Origin: Cyanobacterium sp. T60_A2020_053
Lineage (GTDB): Bacteria; Cyanobacteriota; Cyanobacteriia; Cyanobacteriales; Cyanobacteriaceae
NCBI GenBank assembly: GCA_015272165.1
Contig: JACYMF010000028.1
Span: 1 to 32,757 of the forward strand
Length of the DNA: 32,757 nt
Direction of reading: 5' to 3'
Below are positions 24,656 to 32,757 of this stretch, in pieces. A program made the translations under genes and the position numbers. The notes under the pieces are model-generated. The model worked only from the letters and a program-made list of their open reading frames with translations. It had not been told where the DNA came from and did not search any database. Position 1 is the first letter of the stretch; each line of letters begins with the position of its first letter.

Positions 24656-24795
24656 AGATGAAAGCCAAATATTTAATTAGGAGTTGAATTTAAAGTAAGA
24701 AGCATTTAACCTGCCATTTTTGTTAGCAAGAGGTTTAAACCCCTTGCCTTATGAATCAAACGTTTAAGCAAAAATTATTTTTTATTGGCTCGTAG

Positions 24796-24833
24796 GGGTT
24801 GAATATTATTCAACCCGACAGGGCTTCAGCCCT
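24796..24833. terminator. Two hairpins downstream of ndhM
   Basis: GGGTTGAAT (24796-24804) pairs with ATTCAACCC (24808-24816), and AGGGCT (24820-24825) pairs with AGCCCT (24828-24833). The pair lies about 35 bases beyond the ndhM stop and resembles a small dispersed repeat. It may end ndhM transcription. The rest of 24656-24867 has a decayed AAGAGGTTTAAACCCCTT hairpin and no gene. Confidence 0.55.
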
Positions 24834-24867
24834 TAAAATAGCTATTATTGGAGAGATTTAATGCAAA

Positions 24868-25230
24868 TTAGCTTAACTGATATTTACCATCAGATTCAGG
24901 ACGATCAAGACGAGGTAATCCCATACTATAATTTAAAACCCTAGCATTAAGGTTATAGCTAATTTCCCCTTGATTAAGCAAACTACGAATTAAACGTTCT
25001 AAATCAGAACCAATACGACTTAAATTATAATCAGTCAAATCCTCACCATCATAGCTTTCTACTAAATCATCGAATTTACGATAAATTTTTTGTAATGCCA
25101 CTTCATCCCAATTAAACTCATTATCAGGATCAACATCAAGGGTAAGAACATTGTTAGAAGGTATTAACTCATTACCTTTTATCTCAGCGCTGTAAATTCT
25201 AATATGTCTAGTAGTAGCTTTAATTAACAT
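24868..25230 (-). CDS. ndhM: NAD(P)H-quinone oxidoreductase subunit M
   Basis: The 120-residue protein matches NdhM throughout (TTRHIRIYSAEIKGNELIPS, VLTLDVDPDNEFNWDE, GEDLTDYNLSRIGSDLE, NLNARVLNYSMGLPRLD). NdhM is a subunit specific to oxygenic phototrophs in the peripheral arm of NDH-1, which drives cyclic electron flow and respiration from ferredoxin. A frame extends to 25275, but its 15 extra residues are unlike NdhM, so I start at the ATG at 25230 (MLIKATTRH). The gene stands alone between repeats, near petH on the same strand. Both act around ferredoxin/PSI electron transfer, although the gap between them is filled by a MITE-like element. Confidence 0.96.
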   Translation of the reverse strand: MLIKATTRHIRIYSAEIKGNELIPSNNVLTLDVDPDNEFNWDEVALQKIYRKFDDLVESYDGEDLTDYNLSRIGSDLERLIRSLLNQGEISYNLNARVLNYSMGLPRLDRPESDGKYQLS

Positions 25231-25320
25231 AATTTTGATAGCAATTTCAATAATCTTAGCTATATTTTGCCACAACCTGCGCCCGTTACCAAGACTAAAT
25301 TAGACTATTAAAAAAATTAT

Positions 25321-25341
25321 AGGGTGAGCAATGCCCACCCT
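25321..25341. repeat. Short hairpin repeat (GGGTGAGCAATGCCCACCC type)
   Basis: AGGGTG (25321-25326) and CACCCT (25336-25341) can pair. A related GGTGGGTAATGCCCACGCTAC lies at about 17258-17278, downstream of murJ. This family is widespread in cyanobacterial spacers. Confidence 0.5.
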
Positions 25342-25372
25342 ACACAATTCATGACGCTGAAACAAATATCTA

Positions 25373-25537
25373 ATTAAGGTTTGCTGAATAAATCAAAACC
25401 CTCTTAAAACAAAGGTTTCAAGCATAGCTGTAAAAGTGTTGGGTATCGGGTGTTAGGTATTAGGTTTGAAAATTACACCTGAAACCAGCAACCTGAAGCC
25501 TGAAACCTTACCATTGCACTTTTTCAGCAACACCTAA

Positions 25538-25538
<1 letters not shown>
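25373..25538. mobile_element. MITE-like element, about 165 bp
   Basis: The left end AATTAAGGTTTGCTGAATAA and the right end TTTTTCAGCAACACCTAATT form imperfect terminal inverted repeats. The tip resembles the element ends at both edges of the window. The inside is non-coding, with GGTATCGGGTGTTAGGTAT-like short repeats. It lies directly against the petH stop codon, with no transposase, so it is probably a non-autonomous derivative of the edge element. Confidence 0.6.
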
Positions 25539-27036
<1,498 letters not shown>

Positions 27037-27349
27037 ATCTTTAATATACTCCTGATTTTAAGAAAGGATTCTAAAGTTTGTCTTAAAATGCTTATCATAT
27101 CAGCTTTTCATCACATTGGCAAAACTATTGTAAGCAATAAATTTAGATTTAAGTTAATTACTAAAACTAGGAAATGATGAATAGACAATTGCCCACACTA
27201 TGAACATTGAAAAATCAAAGGTTTCACTTTATTTTATCTATTACGATACAAATTGAACTCTTTTAAGTACATTTTTATTATTTTTTTTAGTAATAGATGA
27301 ATGGTTAAAAATGATTTAAGATTACGATGTGATCATTCTCATCATTAAT

Positions 27350-28531
27350 ATGAAACATCCCCAACGTATTAGTTTTTTAGTGCGTCATTTAAAATCTAGT
27401 GGCATTAGTCTGGTGATAATTAATTTAATTAATTCACTAATTAAATATGATTTTTTGATTGATTTAGTCATTTTAGATATAGGAGAAAGTCCGTATTTAT
27501 CAGAAATCTCGAAGGATGTCAGAATTATTGACCTGACAATGCCTATATCTGGTAGTAATTTGCGAAATCCTTTTCAATTAATTATATCTATTTCTAATTA
27601 TCTAAGGGAACAAAAGCCTGATATTTTATTTGCTAATATTTGGTTATATAATGTCTTAGTTATTTTTGCAAAAATTTTAGGAAATAGAAGTACAAAGATT
27701 ATAATCATCGAACATGATCATTTACTCATAAACTTGAAAAACTCATCACCAAGCAATATTAAAAAACAACCGATACTTAATAAAGCATTACCCTTTTTAG
27801 TGACTTACTTTTATCCTTTTGCTGATAATGTAATAGCTGTTTCTCGATCTCTAGCAACAGAGCTAGAACAAGTATTTCATTTCAAAAAAGGTCAAATTAA
27901 AACAATTTATAATCCTATTTTTAATGAAAAAATAAGAGAAAAATCAGAAGAATTAATGGATCATCCTTGGTTTAAAGAAGGTGAACCACCGGTTATTTTA
28001 GGGGTTGGAAGATTAGCGAAAGAAAAAGACTTTGCGACTTTAATTCGCTCCATTGCATTAGTAAGAAAATCTAAAGATGTTAGATTGATGATTCTGGGAG
28101 AAGGTATAGAAAGAAAAAATTTAGAGAATTTAGTTAAAGAATTGGGATTGGAAAATCAAGTATTGATGCCCGGTTTTGTGATTAATCCTTATGCTTATAT
28201 GTCTAAAGCATCTGTATTTGTACTCTCTTCCACTAGAGAAGGCTTATCAAATGTCCTCATAGAAGCCATGACTTGTAATATCCCCATTGTTTCCACTAAC
28301 GCCAAAGGGGGTGTATTAGAGGTATTAGCTAATGGAAAGTACGGAGAAATTGTCCCTGTTGGACATTATCAGGCAATGGCTAATACTATTATTCGGGTAT
28401 TGGAATTGGAGGGAAATAATAAAACATTTGATCTTTCATGGCTACAACAGTTTTCTATCGAAAACATCACTAAAGAATATATTGAAATCATCAATCTTAA
28501 TAGTAAATCTCCATCAAAAATAACTGATTAG
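27350..28531 (+). CDS. GT4-family glycosyltransferase
   Basis: The 393-residue GT-B-type enzyme has an N-terminal acceptor domain with weak similarity to known enzymes. The GT4 C-terminal domain is clear: PPVILGVGRLAKEKDFATLI near 220-240, then LMILGEGIERKNLENLVKEL, GFVINPYAYMSKASVFVLSS, TREGLSNVLIEAM and NIPIVSTNAKGGVLEVL. It probably adds a sugar to a lipid-linked polysaccharide at the membrane. A GTG seven codons upstream is in frame; I prefer the ATG at 27350, though neither has a good ribosome site. It converges on ugd, whose product supplies UDP-glucuronate, so a shared polysaccharide pathway is plausible. Confidence 0.85.
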   Translation: MKHPQRISFLVRHLKSSGISLVIINLINSLIKYDFLIDLVILDIGESPYLSEISKDVRIIDLTMPISGSNLRNPFQLIISISNYLREQKPDILFANIWLYNVLVIFAKILGNRSTKIIIIEHDHLLINLKNSSPSNIKKQPILNKALPFLVTYFYPFADNVIAVSRSLATELEQVFHFKKGQIKTIYNPIFNEKIREKSEELMDHPWFKEGEPPVILGVGRLAKEKDFATLIRSIALVRKSKDVRLMILGEGIERKNLENLVKELGLENQVLMPGFVINPYAYMSKASVFVLSSTREGLSNVLIEAMTCNIPIVSTNAKGGVLEVLANGKYGEIVPVGHYQAMANTIIRVLELEGNNKTFDLSWLQQFSIENITKEYIEIINLNSKSPSKITD

Positions 28532-28540
28532 ATCATGGGT

Positions 28541-28558
28541 AAGGGGCTAAAACCCCTT
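28541..28558. terminator. Bidirectional terminator between converging genes
   Basis: AAGGGG and CCCCTT (28541-28546 and 28553-28558) form a perfect six-bp stem around CTAAAA. It lies exactly between the stops of the glycosyltransferase (28531) and ugd (28566). Confidence 0.65.
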
Positions 28559-28565
28559 GTTAAAT

Positions 28566-29945
28566 CTACCTACCGACACCAACATAACGAAAACCAGCGC
28601 CCTTCACCGTTTCTTTATCAAGGAAATTACGACCATCAATCATGAGAGGATTTTTCATCTTAGTAGCCAATTTTCGTAAATCTAAACGCTGAAACTCCTG
28701 CCAATCAGTCACTAAAACCAAAGCATCACAACCATCAGCCAACATTTCCGCATTACTTTCGATGACGACTCCAGAAAGCCCATGACTAATACCAGTTTGA
28801 GACACTATCGGATCATAAGCCTTTACCTTCGCCCCCAAACGGTTTAACTCCTCAATAATATTCAACGCCGGAGCATCCCGCATATCATCCGTATCAGGTT
28901 TAAAAGTAAGCCCTAATAAACCAATCACTTTACCCTTGAGGATTTTTAACTCCTGCTGTAACTTCTCAATCGCCATGACTCTTTGACGTTTATTGACATT
29001 AACAGCAGCGTTCAATAACTCAGTAGTATAGCCGTAATCACTAGCAGTATGAATTAAAGCAGAAACATCTTTCGGGAAACATGAACCCCCCCAACCGATA
29101 CCAGCTTGTAAAAATTTACTACCAATGCGAGAATCTAAACCAATACCCTTAGCTACTTGAGTCACATCAGCGCCCACCCTATCGCAAATATTAGCAACTT
29201 CGTTAATAAAACTGATTTTGGTGGCTAAAAAGGCATTGGCAGCATATTTAATCATCTCGGCGGAGTTTAAATCCGTTACCACAATTGGCACAGGGAGTGA
29301 AGATTTATTCTCAGAAAACTCTCGACTAACTAGAGGTTGATATAACTTAGTCATCATTTCGATAGCTTTATCACTATTACTACCTAAAACAATGCGATCA
29401 GGATTAAAAGTATCATAAACCGCGCTACCTTCTCGGAGAAATTCAGGATTACTCACCACATCAAAAGCGGTATGATCTTCCTCCGTCATGGTAAAACCAT
29501 CCCCTTTCGTTACTCCCAATCTTTCCTTTAAACCATCCATGACGATCATTCGTACCCAATCCCCTGAACCAATAGGCACTGTGGACTTATTGACAATGAC
29601 TTTGTAACCACCGTTTAAATTTGCCCCGATCCCCTTTGCCACTGCTTCCACATAGCGCGTGTCACTCTCCCCTGTGGGCAAAGGAGGAGTACCTACAGCA
29701 ATAAATAAAACTTCACCGTGATTGACTCCAGCGCCCAAATCCGTAGAAAAATTTAATCGACCTGAAGCCATACAACTGGTCATTAATTCGGATAATCCCG
29801 GTTCATAAATGGGGGATTGTCCTTGCTTCATTAGTTTTACTTTTTCTTCATTATTATCAATACAAATGACATCATGACCGATGTGCGCTAGACATACTCC
29901 TGTTACTAAGCCGACATAACCTGTACCAATTACACATACTTGCAT
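28566..29945 (-). CDS. ugd: UDP-glucose 6-dehydrogenase
   Basis: The 459-residue enzyme has an N-terminal Rossmann nucleotide-binding motif (GTGYVGLVTG), the family hallmark FIAVGTPP, and the catalytic Cys289 in GWGGSCFPKD. It ends with the UDP-binding C-terminal domain (LGLTFKPDTDDMRDAPALN). It oxidises UDP-glucose twice to UDP-glucuronate with NAD+, feeding extracellular polysaccharide and glycolipid synthesis. It is full length and preceded by its own 160-base spacer shared with the divergent serine-hydrolase gene. That spacer carries an AGCGCCCTCCACC copy at 30035. Confidence 0.96.
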   Translation of the reverse strand: MQVCVIGTGYVGLVTGVCLAHIGHDVICIDNNEEKVKLMKQGQSPIYEPGLSELMTSCMASGRLNFSTDLGAGVNHGEVLFIAVGTPPLPTGESDTRYVEAVAKGIGANLNGGYKVIVNKSTVPIGSGDWVRMIVMDGLKERLGVTKGDGFTMTEEDHTAFDVVSNPEFLREGSAVYDTFNPDRIVLGSNSDKAIEMMTKLYQPLVSREFSENKSSLPVPIVVTDLNSAEMIKYAANAFLATKISFINEVANICDRVGADVTQVAKGIGLDSRIGSKFLQAGIGWGGSCFPKDVSALIHTASDYGYTTELLNAAVNVNKRQRVMAIEKLQQELKILKGKVIGLLGLTFKPDTDDMRDAPALNIIEELNRLGAKVKAYDPIVSQTGISHGLSGVVIESNAEMLADGCDALVLVTDWQEFQRLDLRKLATKMKNPLMIDGRNFLDKETVKGAGFRYVGVGR

Positions 29946-30107
29946 TGTTTAAATTCCTTTGCCGATTACTTATTAATTTTCGTTATTTTACACCTTTTGC
30001 CAGTTTTAGAAATTAATATTTTTGATAATTTAACAGCGCCCTCCACCTCACTATCAGTATTTTTGATTAAAATAACAAATAATTGATAACTAATTATTAT
30101 TCAAATT

Positions 30108-31034
30108 ATGGTATTTTTTCAACGGGATGAATTGTTAACTAAAAAAGCAGAAGAAATTTTAGAATCTACATGGCAAAAATTTCCTAGTCTCGCTAAAAAT
30201 CAAATTGCTTTAACATGGATTCCTTACCAAAAACCAATTATGGTAAATACAGGAGGGGCGCTTTCCCCCGCTGAATTTTGGCAATATCCCCTCAAAGGCT
30301 ACAGTTATCGAGGGCAAGAAAATATTTATCCTGCTAGTATCGTAAAATTGTTCTATTTAGTAGCGATTTGGGAATGGTTAGAAACAAAAATGGTCACAGA
30401 TTCCCCTGAGTTACAGCGCGCCATCACCGATATGATTACCGAGTCGAGTAATGATGCCACCAGTTTAATCATAGATACCCTCACAGGCACAACTTCAGGA
30501 CCTGAATTATCCGCCGAACCGATGGTAACATGGAGTTATCAACGAAATATTATCAACCGCTACTATCAATCTTTAGGGTGGGAAGAGTTAAACACTATTA
30601 ATGTTAACCAAAAAACTTGGTGCGATGGTCCTTACGGCAGAGAAAGGATATTTGTGGGGGAAAATTACACCAACCGCAATATGTTAACTACCAATGCCGT
30701 AGCAAGACTACTACATAGTATTGTGGGGGGTGTGGCTGTGTCATCATCAGTTAGTCAAAAGATGATGAATTTATTACATCGTGACGTAAGCTCTAAAAAT
30801 TTGGGGCATAATGAAGAGGAAAATCAAGTGAGTGGGTTTACGGGCGCTGGTTTACCGAATAACTACAGTTTATGGTCAAAAGCTGGTTGGACTTCTACCG
30901 TTAGACATGATAGCGCTTACATTGAAAGACATGGGCAAATACCATATCTATTAGTTGTTTTTACTGAAGGCAAAGAAAATAGTCAAAATCGAGATATTCT
31001 ACCCTTTATTTCTGCTCAATTTGCCCAAATTTAA
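30108..31034 (+). CDS. Serine hydrolase of the class A beta-lactamase/PBP fold
   Basis: The 308-residue protein has the penicilloyl-serine-transferase motifs. Ser77-x-x-Lys80 lies in YPASIVKLF, an SxN-like triad in TESSNDATS, and the third box reads SKAGWT where KTG is usual. Such proteins include true beta-lactamases and many cell-wall or esterase-like hydrolases; the KAG variant and the cyanobacterial context favour the latter. No clear signal peptide precedes the fold, so export is uncertain. It lies 82 bases upstream of the transglutaminase-fold gene on the same strand, perhaps one transcript. The substrate is not known. Confidence 0.8.
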   Translation: MVFFQRDELLTKKAEEILESTWQKFPSLAKNQIALTWIPYQKPIMVNTGGALSPAEFWQYPLKGYSYRGQENIYPASIVKLFYLVAIWEWLETKMVTDSPELQRAITDMITESSNDATSLIIDTLTGTTSGPELSAEPMVTWSYQRNIINRYYQSLGWEELNTINVNQKTWCDGPYGRERIFVGENYTNRNMLTTNAVARLLHSIVGGVAVSSSVSQKMMNLLHRDVSSKNLGHNEEENQVSGFTGAGLPNNYSLWSKAGWTSTVRHDSAYIERHGQIPYLLVVFTEGKENSQNRDILPFISAQFAQI

Positions 31035-31116
31035 TTATAAAGGGCAAAAAGATAATCTTTGCAAAAAAAGATAAAATTTGCTTAATTTCAGTGCATAAAG
31101 TAATTCTTTTAAAATC

Positions 31117-32568
31117 ATGAAATACAATAAAACAGCCAAAAATAACCGCTATTCCAAAAGAAAATCTAACAATAATTCAAGTTTATTCTGGTGGTTAATT
31201 ATTGGCGGTTCTTTATTTTTTACTTATCGTAATAATCCTCAATTAGTTAATAATTTTACTGAAGAATTTTTGCCGAATTTGTCTAATATTAGTCTTGTTT
31301 CTACTAGGATTATTCGTGATGAATTTATTACTAAAATTAATGAAACAGATATAACTGCTGGTAGTATTTCTTCCCTACAAAAAAATAAATTTGCCGAAAT
31401 AGATAATAAGGCTTTATCTGTACAATACAGCGGTACTTCTGTCAAGGAATTAGCTGATATTTTAAGTCAATTAGCCACCACAGAAGAAGAAAAAGCTAGA
31501 ATTATTTACCGTTGGATTACCCATAATATTGCTTATGACGTCGTCAGTTTAAATCGCTTTACCAATGAAAATATTTATCCTAATGTTACTGCTGAAAATG
31601 TTTTAGTAACTAGACAAACTATTTGTTCGGGTTATGCGAATTTGTATCAAAAATTAGCAAATAATATGGGTTTGAAATCGCTGATTGTGGTGGGTTATGC
31701 CAAAGGTTCAACTGATTTTGTCGTGGGTGATGATAATACTGCAAATCATGCTTGGAATGGCGTTAAAATTAATGGCAATTGGTATTTAGTGGATACTACT
31801 TGGGGTGCTGGAATTGTTAATGATAATCGTTTTGAGCGTCGTTTTAATAACTTTTATTTTGCTACTAATCCGCAACACTTCATTTATACTCATTTTCCGG
31901 AAGACGGGCGCTGGCAATTATTGCCCAATCCTTACACAAGGGCGCACTTCGACGCATTACCCAATGTACAAGGTAATTTTTTTGAAAATAATTTAGAGTT
32001 AGTTAGTCACACTCAGAAAAGCATTAACGCCGGAGGTAATGTAAACATTACCATCAAAGCGCCCTCCACCGTAGAAGCCATCGCCTCGTTAAAATCAGCA
32101 GGGCAAAACTTACCAGATAACTACACTTTAGTGCAAAGACAAGGGGAATTTTTAAATGTGATGACATCTTTCCCTCAACAGGGAAATTATCAGTTGGAAA
32201 TTTTTGCGAAACCAAAAAGTGATAGTGGTGACACTTTTCCTTTAGTTTTAAGCTATGAAGTAACAGCCAATCAAGAAGGGAAAACTTTTCCGACTATTTA
32301 CCGCCATTTTTCTCAGAATAATGGTTATTTAGAAACTCCCACTATGGGTGATTTATACCCTAATCAAGCCAATTATTTTAAATTGAGAGTAGATAATGCT
32401 ACGGAAGTGAGAATTTTAGATAAATCGACTAATCGTTGGAGTGATTTAACTCGTTATGGTAATCTCTACACGGGCAATGTTAATATTTCTAGTGGAGATG
32501 TGGTCGTTTTTGCTAAATTTCCCGGTGATTCAAGATATTGGGCACTATTAGAATATCAAACACTTTAG
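31117..32568 (+). CDS. Membrane-anchored transglutaminase-fold protein
   Basis: The 483-residue protein has a short basic N-terminus and one membrane helix (SSLFWWLIIGGSLFFTY, 21-37), with the rest predicted outside. The transglutaminase-like core (about 105-260) has the catalytic triad Cys170 (TICSGYA), His211 (NHAWN) and Asp226 (LVDTTWG), the arrangement of kyphoscoliosis-peptidase-like proteins. A beta-rich C-terminal half of about 200 residues follows and is probably a binding module. It may act as a protease or cross-linking enzyme on the envelope. Its stop lies 16 bases before the element end at 32585. The family is clear; the activity is inferred. Confidence 0.85.
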   Translation: MKYNKTAKNNRYSKRKSNNNSSLFWWLIIGGSLFFTYRNNPQLVNNFTEEFLPNLSNISLVSTRIIRDEFITKINETDITAGSISSLQKNKFAEIDNKALSVQYSGTSVKELADILSQLATTEEEKARIIYRWITHNIAYDVVSLNRFTNENIYPNVTAENVLVTRQTICSGYANLYQKLANNMGLKSLIVVGYAKGSTDFVVGDDNTANHAWNGVKINGNWYLVDTTWGAGIVNDNRFERRFNNFYFATNPQHFIYTHFPEDGRWQLLPNPYTRAHFDALPNVQGNFFENNLELVSHTQKSINAGGNVNITIKAPSTVEAIASLKSAGQNLPDNYTLVQRQGEFLNVMTSFPQQGNYQLEIFAKPKSDSGDTFPLVLSYEVTANQEGKTFPTIYRHFSQNNGYLETPTMGDLYPNQANYFKLRVDNATEVRILDKSTNRWSDLTRYGNLYTGNVNISSGDVVVFAKFPGDSRYWALLEYQTL

Positions 32569-32584
32569 GTCATTGATAATTAAT

Positions 32585-32757
32585 TAGGGTCTGCTGAATA
32601 AATCAAAACTCTTGTCAAATAAAGATTTAAAGTCTATTCTACATAACAAAAAGTGTCATAAATTGACTTTTTTCTCTAAAAATACTCTATTTTTTCCATC
32701 CGAATCAAAAATAATTGATACAAATGAGCAATTTATGAAAAATAACTATTTGGCTAA
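32585..32757 (+). mobile_element. End of an insertion-type element (right edge, partial)
   Basis: 32585-32647 is the reverse complement of 1-63 with one visible mismatch, tip TTAGGGTCTGCTGAATAAAT. The element body continues to the right edge. The last 110 bases are AT-rich, and an ATG at 32735 opens a frame of seven codons (MKNNYLA) cut by the window end, which might be the start of its transposase. This is too short to identify. Confidence 0.55.

Overview
The window reads as chromosome from an AT-rich unicellular cyanobacterium, probably of the Cyanobacterium/Geminocystis type. This rests on CP12, NdhM of the photosynthetic NDH-1 complex, a PetH (ferredoxin-NADP reductase) carrying a phycobilisome-linker domain, a free CpcD-type linker beside it, and a likely cyanobacterium-restricted membrane family (DUF3177). 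The genus is a guess from gene content and base composition. No rRNA, tRNA or CRISPR array was seen. Both ends of the window lie in the same outward-facing repeat, as expected of a contig broken at copies of one insertion element.

Layout. 0.1-3.8 kb: MscS-type channel and CNNM/CorC-type membrane protein, both on the minus strand. 4.2-7.6 kb, plus strand: cp12, a small membrane protein and recQ. 7.7-10.7 kb: a compact array of toxin-antitoxin (TA) genes, all on the minus strand: hicBA, a MazF-type pair, an unpaired small ORF, DUF433/DUF5615 and a RHH/PIN (vapBC-like) pair. Copies of one palindromic repeat separate most of the modules. 10.9-12.2 kb, plus strand: a small hydrophobic protein followed by an LRAT-like (NlpC/P60-related) protein with a glycine-rich membrane tail. 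12.4-15.4 kb: a fused cyclic-nucleotide-binding/C39-like/ABC exporter. 15.9-20.7 kb: WcaI-like glycosyltransferase, MurJ flippase, membrane GTPase with DUF697. 20.8-22.6 kb: two near-identical tandem DUF2887/DUF4351 nuclease-like genes and the first codons of a third. 22.7-27.0 kb: pseudopilin, AI-2E-family permease, ndhM, petH and the CpcD-like linker. 27.3-32.6 kb: a second glycosyltransferase, UDP-glucose dehydrogenase, an exported serine hydrolase and a transglutaminase-fold protein.

How the genes relate. Cell-envelope and polysaccharide functions recur: two GT4 glycosyltransferases, Ugd, MurJ, an exporter, a pseudopilin and a penicillin-binding-like hydrolase. Photosynthetic housekeeping is represented by cp12, ndhM, petH and the linker. 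The accessory part is the TA array plus the LRAT-like pair. It lies inside a segment of about 10.5 kb bracketed by roughly 145-bp inverted repeats (5112-5255 and 15661-15806).

The most striking feature is global. The heptamer AGCGCCC (either strand) occurs by eye about 55-60 times, inside genes and between them, where base composition predicts about one. The usual cyanobacterial highly iterated palindrome HIP1 (GCGATCGC) was not seen. The extended form AGCGCCCTCCACC makes up the arms of the palindrome that separates the TA modules, so the iterated motif and the cassette-like array appear connected.
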